From: an uncultured Muribaculaceae bacterium
Lineage (GTDB): Bacteria > Bacteroidota > Bacteroidia > Bacteroidales > Muribaculaceae
Assembly: GCA_910576935.1 (NCBI GenBank)
Contig: CAJTKG010000009.1
Location: 1-64,000, forward strand
Direction of reading: 5' to 3'
Length of the DNA: 64,000 nucleotides
Shown: positions 43,975 through 51,964 of the stretch, piece after piece
Layout of the letters: the number at the start of each line of letters is the position of its first letter
Position numbering within the stretch: position 1 is the first letter of the stretch
Notes under the pieces: generated by a model
Database searches by the model: none
Seen by the model: only the letters and a program-made list of their open reading frames with translations
Told to the model about the DNA's origin: nothing
Position numbers and translations under genes: made by a program

Positions 43975-45288
43975 TCAGAACGAGAATTGGGCCATGGCGC
44001 CGATGCGCTGTCCCCAGCTGTGGCGTCCGTCGAAATTCTGACGTTTGCCCAGATCGAATTCGGCGCCGACCTGCATTCGCGGTGTAAGATTCCAGAAGAC
44101 ATTTGCTGCGAAAAACAAGCCGTATTTATATTCGCTGCCGTCGATTTCTCCTTTTGGCAGATAGCGTGTGTGGCTTGCCGTGACTGTCGAGAAAAGATTG
44201 GGTTTGAAGTTATATTGCAGTCCTATGTTCCACCCGTATGATGCGGGTGCATACATGTATCCCGGTCTTTCGGCGTCGCCGACAAGGTCGTAGCTACCCA
44301 CCTGTAAGTCGCCTCCGGTGCTGCCATATCCTCTGCCATAGCTTACTGTGGCATAGGTCGTAACGGGTGTCCACGGATGTGCGACAGAACTAAGAAGAAG
44401 CCCCCAGCCGACTACGTTATGGTTTTTAGCGGCTTCGATGTCGCGATATGACATGGTGCGCACAATACCTGAAAGCCTGACATGCTCTCCGCGGTTCCAT
44501 TGATATTGTGCGAAGGCTGCGAAGTCGGGCATCCAAGAATCGACTTTTGAGGTCGTGATCTTGTCGACATCGATCTGTTGGGATGGTGTCTCGACAGATA
44601 CAGCGAATGTATACCGTTTTTTGATGGTCGGCATCCATCTGACGAGTATCGATGTCGGGCTGATTTTGTTGTTTGGCCCGTTGGCATCAACCGTGGCCGG
44701 TACGGCGGCAGGGTCGCTGAACGTTGAGTTGGCGTAGCCGATTGTGAAATCGTTGATCACGGCGTATGCCTTTTTGAGATGGAAATCTCGGCTCTGATAG
44801 CCGTTGAAATTGGCCTCGATATAAAGCTGATAGTAGCCGAGAGTCTTATTGCGTCCGATGACGCGGAAAAACAGACATGTGCCTGCCGGAGTTGTGTCGA
44901 AGTGGCGCATCTTTGCCGGATCTTTGTCAATCGGTATGAGATAGGGCGAGAAGGCGCTTGTCGGCTGTGCGCCGTCCCAGTCATACCAGCCGCGCATCCT
45001 GACGCAGCCGCCTATGCCCATGGCGAGTCTGGCATCTTTGCTCATGAAGAGAAAATAAGGCGCATCAGGGTCTTGGAAATGTCTGAATTGGTCATAATAA
45101 AATGATTCGATGGCATATTTGATCGAATCACTATAGACTTTGGGGCTATCGTCATCATTGAGGTAAATGATGCGATGTGATGCGATGACCGAGTCTCGTT
45201 GCATATCGACAAGACTCTTTGTTGCGGCCGACGATGTTACGCCGGCGCATAGCAGCATTGCCGATGTAATGACATATTTTCCAATCAT
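43975..45288 (-). CDS. DcaP-like outer-membrane porin
   Basis: A 437-residue protein with a signal peptide (about 1-22, ending SSAA) and a short helical stretch. A beta-barrel-like sequence follows with alternating aromatic strands, such as GGCVRMRGWYDWDGAQPTSAF, and a C-terminal Phe (GAMAQFSF), typical of outer-membrane proteins. The pattern resembles the DcaP trimeric porin family, which passes small dicarboxylates or peptides. The substrate here is unknown. It is downstream of the glutamine synthetase gene on the same strand but separated by a terminator, so it is probably transcribed alone. Confidence 0.8.
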   Translation of the reverse strand: MIGKYVITSAMLLCAGVTSSAATKSLVDMQRDSVIASHRIIYLNDDDSPKVYSDSIKYAIESFYYDQFRHFQDPDAPYFLFMSKDARLAMGIGGCVRMRGWYDWDGAQPTSAFSPYLIPIDKDPAKMRHFDTTPAGTCLFFRVIGRNKTLGYYQLYIEANFNGYQSRDFHLKKAYAVINDFTIGYANSTFSDPAAVPATVDANGPNNKISPTSILVRWMPTIKKRYTFAVSVETPSQQIDVDKITTSKVDSWMPDFAAFAQYQWNRGEHVRLSGIVRTMSYRDIEAAKNHNVVGWGLLLSSVAHPWTPVTTYATVSYGRGYGSTGGDLQVGSYDLVGDAERPGYMYAPASYGWNIGLQYNFKPNLFSTVTASHTRYLPKGEIDGSEYKYGLFFAANVFWNLTPRMQVGAEFDLGKRQNFDGRHSWGQRIGAMAQFSF

Positions 45289-45319
45289 AGTTCAAGCATA
45301 ATGTAATTATGAAATAAAA

Positions 45320-45351
45320 ACGCTCCGGCACATTGATTTGTTCCGGAGCGT
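45320..45351 (-). terminator. Rho-independent terminator after the glutamine synthetase gene
   Basis: Perfect 9-bp arms ACGCTCCGG and CCGGAGCGT enclose a 14-nt loop. Read on the minus strand the hairpin is followed by TTTTATTTC. It lies 26 nt past the glutamine synthetase stop. Confidence 0.88.
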
Positions 45352-45376
45352 CTTGTGTTCTTAATGAAAAAATATT

Positions 45377-46882
45377 TTATCCACAGTAGAAGAAGCGGCG
45401 CACGAGTTCAAGCATTTTCGTCGGGTCGCTTTTGGCAGCCTCAGCTTCGGCCTCGTCATATGATTTCAGTTTTGCTATCATGCCGTCGATGAGTGCCGGG
45501 GCAAACACACCTTTGGCCTCGAATATGGCGCGGTCGTCATATAGGCGGTCGGCCGAAGCCTCACACGAGTAGGGAAGCGAATCGAGATCTTTGACGCGCT
45601 CGGCATTCTTGCTGTCATGGATGTTTACGTCGACATATGTCTTGCGGGCGATTTCGAGCGACTCTTTGTTCTCGAAACCATAGCGGGCGGCGACAGCCAG
45701 AGCGGCTATGAGCAGATAGATGTCAGCCGAGCAGTCGGCCGAACGGATTTCGACAGTCTGTTTGTGCGAAGCGTCAATGTCGATTGACGCCGTGCCCGGA
45801 TTTAGCTCGGCACACATATCGCGGTCTGCCGTCCAGCCGAGCGGCACTCTCACGAGAACAGAACGGTTGCGGTCGCCCCAACAGACGTTGGTCGGGGCCT
45901 CCTGATGGGGCACAAGCCTGAAATAGCTCGTCGGATTGGTGTTGCCGAAAGCTGTGATAGCCGGTGCGAGAGACATCAGGCCGCCTATCATGCGCAGGGC
46001 GTCGGTGCTCAGTTTGCGGTTTTTGTCGAGCATCACGCTATGGCCGTCGGCATCGACGAGCCGCATGTGGATATGCAGTCCCGACCCGGCTTTGCCGACC
46101 GTAATCTTGGGCGCGAAAGTCACGTCGAGGCCCTCACGCGCGGCGAGGTTTCTGATGACCCACTTGGCGAGCATCAACTGATTGGCAGCCTTGCGGGCAT
46201 CAACGGGGAGAAATTCGATTTCATTCTGTTCATAGACAATGCCGTCAAGAGTGAAATTGCCGACTTCCGAATGACCGTATTTGATATATCCGCCCGTCAT
46301 GGCGATATACTTCATACATTTGACTCTGAAATCATTGAATTTGGCAAAAGGCGCCGATTCGTGGTAGCCGCGCTGATCTGTTGCCGGGAATGTGCCGTCA
46401 TCGCTCTTTATTACATAATACTCGAGCTCGCCCATGGCCTCGAACGTCAGACCGGTTTCTTCGGTGAAACGCGTGCACGCTTTTTCGAGCGTATACTCCG
46501 GCGAACATTCGAGCGGATTGCCGTCTTTGTCGAAGAACCGGCAGAGGAAGCCTACCGTCGGCAATTCGGCAAACGGGTCGACAAATGCCGTCGAGAATAT
46601 CGGCAGGGCATAGAGGTCTGAGTTGCCGGCTTCGATAAAGGGAAAGAGCGACGAGCCGTCGACGCGCTCGCCGAGCGTGAGGATTGTGTTGAGATATTCA
46701 AGATCGTTTATGATGAAATTGAGTGTCTTGAGACGGCCGTCGGCAGCCGGATACATGAAATTGACACATTCGACATTGTTGTCGGTGATATATCTGACGA
46801 TATCTTCGCGTGTAAAGGTCTCCGGCATTTTCTTAAGGTATGCCGCGACGGGATTTTTTGTTAAGAGCAGTTTTTTATCCAT
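45377..46882 (-). CDS. Glutamine synthetase family protein
   Basis: A 501-residue member of the type I glutamine synthetase fold. It has an N-terminal beta-grasp region (about 20-110) and a catalytic domain with ELEYYVIKSDDG, GSGLHIHMRL near residue 268, NPTSYFRLVPHQEAP and VEIRSADCS. It should make glutamine from glutamate, ammonia and ATP in the cytosol. The adenylylation motif NLYDLPPE of classical GSI-beta enzymes is not seen, so control by adenylylation is unlikely. The sequence ends RRFFYCG. It is transcribed divergently from the flavin reductase gene from a shared intergenic region. Confidence 0.9.
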   Translation of the reverse strand: MDKKLLLTKNPVAAYLKKMPETFTREDIVRYITDNNVECVNFMYPAADGRLKTLNFIINDLEYLNTILTLGERVDGSSLFPFIEAGNSDLYALPIFSTAFVDPFAELPTVGFLCRFFDKDGNPLECSPEYTLEKACTRFTEETGLTFEAMGELEYYVIKSDDGTFPATDQRGYHESAPFAKFNDFRVKCMKYIAMTGGYIKYGHSEVGNFTLDGIVYEQNEIEFLPVDARKAANQLMLAKWVIRNLAAREGLDVTFAPKITVGKAGSGLHIHMRLVDADGHSVMLDKNRKLSTDALRMIGGLMSLAPAITAFGNTNPTSYFRLVPHQEAPTNVCWGDRNRSVLVRVPLGWTADRDMCAELNPGTASIDIDASHKQTVEIRSADCSADIYLLIAALAVAARYGFENKESLEIARKTYVDVNIHDSKNAERVKDLDSLPYSCEASADRLYDDRAIFEAKGVFAPALIDGMIAKLKSYDEAEAEAAKSDPTKMLELVRRFFYCG

Positions 46883-46913
46883 GGTAATATCTGAGTTTGT
46901 CTTGGTTGTCCTG

Positions 46914-46945
46914 CAAATGTAGTTAATCGTATTATAAGTTGCAAA
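46914..46945 (-). promoter_or_regulatory. Glutamine synthetase promoter
   Basis: On the minus strand TTTG (46942-46945), a 20-bp spacer and TACATTTG (46914-46921) fit the Bacteroidetes -33/-7 consensus. The leader to the ATG at 46882 would be about 25 nt. Confidence 0.6.
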
Positions 46946-46969
46946 TAAGCTTAGGATAGTTTAACTTTG
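46939..46969 (+). promoter_or_regulatory. Promoter of the flavin reductase / dehydrogenase pair
   Basis: TTG (46939-46941), a 20-bp spacer and TAACTTTG (46962-46969) fit the -33/-7 consensus. The -33 element abuts that of the divergent glutamine synthetase promoter (TTGCAAA). Confidence 0.6.
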
Positions 46970-46995
46970 CTGTAGATTGATTAAAGTTTACCATA

Positions 46996-47613
46996 ATGAA
47001 AGTATTACTCATAAACGGTAGTCCGCATCGCGACGGCAATACTTCGATCGCTCTTGCCGAGGTTGCCTGCGCTCTTGAAAACGAGGGCATTGAAACCGAA
47101 ACTGTTTGGATAGGCACTAAGCCCGTACAGGGCTGTGTCGCCTGTTATAAATGTACCGAGCTGGGTCGCTGTGTATTCCACGATGACATCTACGAACAAC
47201 TTCACGTTGCAGTGGCAGAATGTGACGGTCTGATCGTCGGTTCTCCGACATATTATGCCGGTCCCGCCGGGTCGCTCTGTGCCGTGCTCGACCGTCTATT
47301 CTATTCATCGGCCCCGTTGCTCAGAGGAAAACCGGCCGCTGCTGTCGTCGTATGCCGCCGCGGAGGTGCGAGCGCCAATTTCGATCGTCTCAACAAATAT
47401 TTCTCGATAATGAGCATGCCTGTCGTGACATCTCAGTATTGGAACAGTGTCCACGGCCGCAACATCGGCGAGGCGCGCGAGGATGGCGAAGGCCTTCAGA
47501 CCATGCGCCTGCTTGGTCGTAACATGGCGTGGCTGCTAAAATCCATCAACAATCCGTCATCACCGGCTCTCCCTGATCCGGAGCCGCGAATAGCAACAAA
47601 TTTCATCAGATGA
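46996..47613 (+). CDS. NADPH-dependent FMN reductase-type flavoprotein
   Basis: A 205-residue flavodoxin-fold protein. It starts MKVLLINGSPHRDGNTSIAL, an FMN phosphate-binding loop, has CVACYKCTELGRC with a Cys-rich segment like iron-sulfur flavoproteins or MdaB/NADPH:FMN reductases, and IVGSPTYYAG near residue 80. It likely reduces flavin or a quinone using NAD(P)H in the cytosol. The physiological acceptor is unknown. The hydroxyacid dehydrogenase gene begins 1 nt after its stop, so the two are one transcript, from the promoter at 46939-46969. Confidence 0.87.
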   Translation: MKVLLINGSPHRDGNTSIALAEVACALENEGIETETVWIGTKPVQGCVACYKCTELGRCVFHDDIYEQLHVAVAECDGLIVGSPTYYAGPAGSLCAVLDRLFYSSAPLLRGKPAAAVVVCRRGGASANFDRLNKYFSIMSMPVVTSQYWNSVHGRNIGEAREDGEGLQTMRLLGRNMAWLLKSINNPSSPALPDPEPRIATNFIR

Positions 47614-47614
47614 C

Positions 47615-48577
47615 ATGGAAAAACCTAAGATTGTAATACTCGACGGCTACGTCGCCAACAGTGGCGATCTTTCGTGGCACGATGTCGCCTCGCAGGGCGA
47701 GCTGACAGTCTATGACCGAACTACGGCCGACGAGGTCGTGGCCCGATGTGCCGGTGCAACAGCCGTGTTTACAAATAAGGTCATAATCGATGCCGCCACA
47801 ATAGTGGCGCTCCCCGCCTTGAAATTTATCGGCGTGCTTGCCACCGGCTACAACAACGTCGACATCGAGGCCGCGCGTCGTGCCGGCGTCATCGTCAGTA
47901 ATGTGCCGGCCTACAGTACTATGTCTGTCGCCCAGCTCGTTTTTGCAATGCTGCTGACGATATGTAACCGGGTCGGCGACTACTCGGCGAGTATAGCCGC
48001 AGGTTGTTGGGCGTCGTGTGACGATTTCAGCTACCGTCTCGGTCCTATCGAGGAACTCGACGGCAAGACAATGGCAGTTTATGGCCTCGGCAATATCGGC
48101 AAACGTGTCGCAGCCATAGCCGACGCATTCGGTATGCATGTCATCAGCTGTACATCGCAATCGCCCGAGACTCTCCCGCCATATATCGAGAAAGTATCGC
48201 GCGATGAAATGTTTCGTCGCGCCGATGTGCTGTCGCTCAATGCTCCTTTGACTTCCGACAACCGTCACTTTGTCAACGACGCCACCATCGCTCTGATGAA
48301 GCCGACAGCAATTATAATAAACACCGCCCGAGGCCCGCTTGTCGACGAAGACGCTCTTGCCGAAGCTCTTGTTTCAGGCAAGATAGCCTTTGCGGCAGTC
48401 GATGTGCTCGCTGTTGAGCCGCCGCGTCATGGATCACCGCTTATAGGTCTTGACAACTGCATCGTGACACCGCATATCGCCTGGCAATCGACCGACGCGC
48501 GTCGCCGCCTGCTTGACGTGTCAGCTGCAAATCTCCGTGCTTTTTTTGCGGGCACACCTCAGAACGTTGTAAATTGA
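47615..48577 (+). CDS. D-2-hydroxyacid dehydrogenase
   Basis: A 320-residue NAD-dependent enzyme of the hydroxypyruvate/glycerate reductase type. The Rossmann motif is YGLGNIGKRVAAIA near residue 153. The catalytic triad lies in NTARGPLVDE (Arg), DVLAVEPP (Glu) and TPHIAWQS (His). It reduces a 2-keto acid, possibly hydroxypyruvate or glyoxylate, or oxidises a D-hydroxyacid in the cytosol. It lacks the ACT domain of SerA, so serine synthesis is not the obvious role. The gene is coupled to the upstream flavin reductase and is followed by mutS2 after 37 nt. Confidence 0.92.
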   Translation: MEKPKIVILDGYVANSGDLSWHDVASQGELTVYDRTTADEVVARCAGATAVFTNKVIIDAATIVALPALKFIGVLATGYNNVDIEAARRAGVIVSNVPAYSTMSVAQLVFAMLLTICNRVGDYSASIAAGCWASCDDFSYRLGPIEELDGKTMAVYGLGNIGKRVAAIADAFGMHVISCTSQSPETLPPYIEKVSRDEMFRRADVLSLNAPLTSDNRHFVNDATIALMKPTAIIINTARGPLVDEDALAEALVSGKIAFAAVDVLAVEPPRHGSPLIGLDNCIVTPHIAWQSTDARRRLLDVSAANLRAFFAGTPQNVVN

Positions 48578-48603
48578 AGATTGCAGATTATTTCGTAAAT
48601 TTG
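48574..48603 (+). promoter_or_regulatory. mutS2 promoter
   Basis: TTG (48574-48576), a 19-bp spacer and TAAATTTG (48596-48603) fit the consensus. The -33 element overlaps the stop codon region of the dehydrogenase gene, and the -7 box ends 11 nt before the mutS2 ATG. Confidence 0.55.
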
Positions 48604-48614
48604 CAGTCTGAATT

Positions 48615-51062
48615 ATGATATATCCCGCAACGATTGAAACAAAAATAGGCTTCGACAGTGTCCGCGCGAATATTGCCGCACGCTGTCAGTCGCCGCTTGG
48701 TGTGGCCGAATGTGAGGCCATGGCCTTTTCGTCAGACTATAAGACTGTGATTGGCCGTCTTGGAGAGACATCAGAAATGTTGACCATACTTGTCGGCGAC
48801 GAAGCTTTTCCCGATGATAATATAAATGACATGACCGCCGCGATAGCCGGCGCTCGCGTCGAAGGCTCTTTCATGTCTCCCGCCGACCTGCTCAGGGTGC
48901 GTCTCTCGCTGGCAACGATGGCAGCTATTGCGAAATTTTTTGTGTCACATCGCGATGACGCCGGAGCGACACCATATCCCCATCTCGATGCCGTCGCCGA
49001 AGGCTTACAGGTTTTCCCGTCGCTCATGACAGCCATCGATAGAGTCATTGATCGATGGGGAGATGTCAAAGACAACGCCTCGCCGGCTCTGGCCGAGATA
49101 AGAGGCCGGATAGCGTCAATGGGTGGCACAGTCGGTATGCTTATGAGGCGCATTATCTCGCGAGCAGTAAAAGACGGGCTTGTCGATGCCGACGTTACCC
49201 CTTCTGTGCGCGACGGACGTCTCGTCATTCCCGTCTCGCCGATGAACAAACGCCGCATTCCCGGCATTGTCCACGACGAATCGGCCTCAGGCAAGACTGT
49301 TTTTATCGAACCTTCAGAGGTTGTGGAGGCAAACAACAAAATTCGAAGCCTGCAACTTGACGAGCGGCGCGAGGAGACTCGCATTCTTATCGCACTTACA
49401 GACTTGATACGTCCTTACGTCGACGAACTGCTTGCTTCATACCGCGTGCTCGGTCTTTTTGATTTCATAGTTGCCAAGGCGCGCTATGCTCTCAGTGTCG
49501 GTGCGGCAATGCCGGCCGTTGAGCCCGGTCCTGCGATAGAGTGGTGGCGCGGGCGTCATCCCGTCCTTGAGGAATCGCTAAAACGTCAAGACAAGAAAGT
49601 CGTGCCTCTCGACATCGAACTTGACGTTGACCGTAGGCTTCTCGTCGTCTCCGGTCCCAATGCGGGCGGCAAGTCTGTAACACTCAAAACTGTCGCCATC
49701 ATACAATATATGGCGCAATGCGGTGTGCTGCCGACTCTTGAAGCCAATTCACGCATGGGTCTGTTCGAGAGTGTTTTCATAGACATAGGCGACGATCAGT
49801 CGATAGAAGATGATCTCAGTACATACTCGTCGCATCTGCGCAATATGAAATTCTTCTATCAGCGCGGCAACGGCGACACTCTTATATTGATTGACGAATT
49901 CGGAGCCGGCACAGAACCTCAGATAGGCGGCGCTATAGCCCAAGCATTGCTGAAACAATTCAACGCCAAAGGCATGTGGGGTGTCATAACCACACACTTC
50001 CGAAATCTAAAGCAGTTTGCCGATGATACTCCGGGTCTGGTAAACGGTTCGATGCTCTATGACCGTCATCTGATGAAGCCGCTCTTCCGGCTCTCGGTCG
50101 GCAATCCAGGCAGCTCGTTTGCAGTTGAGATAGCCCGTAAAACAGGTCTGCCCGAAGAGATAATCGCCGATGCCGAATCAATTGTAGGCAGCGATTATAT
50201 CAACTCTGACAAATATCTGCTCGACATCAACCGCGATAAACGTTATTGGGAAAACAAGCGTCTCGCCATCAGGCAGAAAGAGAAGAAACTCGAGCAGCTG
50301 ATCGAGAAATACGAAACCGATGCCGAAACGCTGCGCACCAGCCGTCGTGAAATCTTGAATGAGGCAAAAGAAGAAGCCAAACGCATTATCGACGGCAGTA
50401 ATGCCGCTATCGAGCGCACAATCCACGAAATCAAGCGCGCACAGGCCGACAAGGAGAAGACCCGTGAGGCTCGTCAGCAACTTGTCGAGAACCGGCGCTC
50501 ACTCGAGACCGAAGATCATGAGTCGTCATTACGGACAATCACCGAACGCCGTAAAAAGAAAAAGACTCCTTCTGCGGCTGTACCCAAGCCTGCCGAGACA
50601 ATCACGGTCGGCACCAACGTCATCCTTGACGGTGGAAACACCGTAGGCACAGTCGAGTCGGTCAGCGCCAAAGAGGCGACGGTCATATTCGGTAATATCA
50701 AGACCACGGTAAAGCTAAATCGTCTGATACCGACCATGCGTCGGGCCGACAACAATGTGGCCCGTGCCGCATCTTTCATAAGTGTCGCTTCAAATGCGGC
50801 CGAGCGTGAGCGTCAGCTCAATTTCAGACAGGAGATAGATCTTCGCGGTCAAAGAGTCGACGAAGCTTTGCAAAATGTGACTTATTTTATCGACGACGCC
50901 ATAAGATTCGGAAGCTCGCGTGTCAGGATACTCCACGGCACCGGCACCGGTGCATTACGTCAGTATATACGCAACTATCTTGCGACCGTGCAGGGCATCA
51001 AGGGCTTCCATGACGAAGATGTGCGTCTCGGTGGTGCCGGCATTACCGTTGTCGAACTATAG
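48615..51062 (+). CDS. mutS2: Endonuclease MutS2
   Basis: An 815-residue MutS homologue without the mismatch-recognition domains. It has helical core domains, the Walker A motif SGPNAGGKSVTLK near residue 345, and ILIDEFGAGTEP with Walker B. A long coiled region rich in Lys/Glu follows (about 525-640), and a C-terminal Smr nuclease domain (about 735-815) with DLRGQRVDEAL and LHGTGTGALR. MutS2 proteins suppress recombination or act on stalled ribosomes, depending on species. Length is normal. It converges on the solute-binding protein gene with a 12-nt gap. Confidence 0.95.
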   Translation: MIYPATIETKIGFDSVRANIAARCQSPLGVAECEAMAFSSDYKTVIGRLGETSEMLTILVGDEAFPDDNINDMTAAIAGARVEGSFMSPADLLRVRLSLATMAAIAKFFVSHRDDAGATPYPHLDAVAEGLQVFPSLMTAIDRVIDRWGDVKDNASPALAEIRGRIASMGGTVGMLMRRIISRAVKDGLVDADVTPSVRDGRLVIPVSPMNKRRIPGIVHDESASGKTVFIEPSEVVEANNKIRSLQLDERREETRILIALTDLIRPYVDELLASYRVLGLFDFIVAKARYALSVGAAMPAVEPGPAIEWWRGRHPVLEESLKRQDKKVVPLDIELDVDRRLLVVSGPNAGGKSVTLKTVAIIQYMAQCGVLPTLEANSRMGLFESVFIDIGDDQSIEDDLSTYSSHLRNMKFFYQRGNGDTLILIDEFGAGTEPQIGGAIAQALLKQFNAKGMWGVITTHFRNLKQFADDTPGLVNGSMLYDRHLMKPLFRLSVGNPGSSFAVEIARKTGLPEEIIADAESIVGSDYINSDKYLLDINRDKRYWENKRLAIRQKEKKLEQLIEKYETDAETLRTSRREILNEAKEEAKRIIDGSNAAIERTIHEIKRAQADKEKTREARQQLVENRRSLETEDHESSLRTITERRKKKKTPSAAVPKPAETITVGTNVILDGGNTVGTVESVSAKEATVIFGNIKTTVKLNRLIPTMRRADNNVARAASFISVASNAAERERQLNFRQEIDLRGQRVDEALQNVTYFIDDAIRFGSSRVRILHGTGTGALRQYIRNYLATVQGIKGFHDEDVRLGGAGITVVEL

Positions 51063-51074
51063 TCTGACCTACGT

Positions 51075-51908
51075 TTATTTGAGATACTTGTCAGCCAGTC
51101 GGCAGTATTCGGGCGTCTGTTTGAATTCGGCTATCCATACATTGAGCGAGTCGCGCAGGGCTGCCTTGTCTTTATTCAGCATCCATGGCTGGAATTGGCT
51201 TAGTGAAATTGGTGTGGATATGTCTATGTTCGGATATTGCTCGGCAAGACGTCGGGCAACGGCTTCGTTTACGACAGCCTGCTTGATTTCACCCGTGGCT
51301 GTCAGTATTACAAGATGCTCTGATGTGAGGCTGGGTTTACTCTCGACATATATTGTGTCGCCCATCTCGTGCGACAGATTGCGCAGCCGTGAGCCTGTCG
51401 GAGATGCATCCGCGGCCCAGACAGTATCGCCCAGCAGACGCATCTGGGCCGGTATTCCCGTTGCGGTAGTGTCGCCGGTCGAATCTTTGCGTGTTACAAG
51501 CACCTGTCTGTCGAGATATATGTCGTCGGTCAGCAGAAAAACATCACTGATTTTTTTTGTCGAAGGTACTGATGCTATTACCATGTCGAAGTCTCCTTTA
51601 TGAAGCCCGTCGAACGCATATTCGAGCGGAGCGAAAGGCTGAAAGACCACAGGCAGGTTATGGCGGCGCGCTATCGCTTTCATGACTTCATATTCGAAAC
51701 CTACAGCACTATCGCCCGAGAACGTATAGGTCATCGGCGACATTTCGATAGCGATCGCCACAGTGTCGCCCCCCGGTCGGCTATAGACATCGGCGATAGA
51801 GCCTTTATGGCTTATGCTGCAACGTTCGGCAAACCACATCAGCGCCAGAACAATTATCAGCAAGCCTACAAGAACGGGCATTTTTCCTTTTATGGGTTCT
51901 GTTTTCAT
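51075..51908 (-). CDS. Membrane-anchored family 3 solute-binding protein
   Basis: A 277-residue protein with an N-terminal hydrophobic segment (about 11-28, MPVLVGLLIIVLALMWF) that looks like an uncleaved anchor, then a bacterial solute-binding protein family 3 fold: IEMSPMTYTF, SAVGFEYEVMKAIA, GDFDMVIASVPSTKKIS. Such domains bind amino acids, or form the N-half of MltF lytic transglycosylases. Here the SLT catalytic domain is absent and no ABC transporter genes are adjacent. It could be a receptor for envelope stress or peptidoglycan fragments. Function is unknown. Confidence 0.83.
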   Translation of the reverse strand: MKTEPIKGKMPVLVGLLIIVLALMWFAERCSISHKGSIADVYSRPGGDTVAIAIEMSPMTYTFSGDSAVGFEYEVMKAIARRHNLPVVFQPFAPLEYAFDGLHKGDFDMVIASVPSTKKISDVFLLTDDIYLDRQVLVTRKDSTGDTTATGIPAQMRLLGDTVWAADASPTGSRLRNLSHEMGDTIYVESKPSLTSEHLVILTATGEIKQAVVNEAVARRLAEQYPNIDISTPISLSQFQPWMLNKDKAALRDSLNVWIAEFKQTPEYCRLADKYLK

Positions 51909-51964
51909 GTCAGATTGTGCGGTACATCATTGTGCCGTTATATCTATAACAAAATTTCTACCGC

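Noticed and set aside
32615..45351. CGCTCC-containing hairpins at 32.6 and 45.3 kb as copies of one repeat
   Set aside because: They share only the GC core; each is an ordinary terminator after its own gene.
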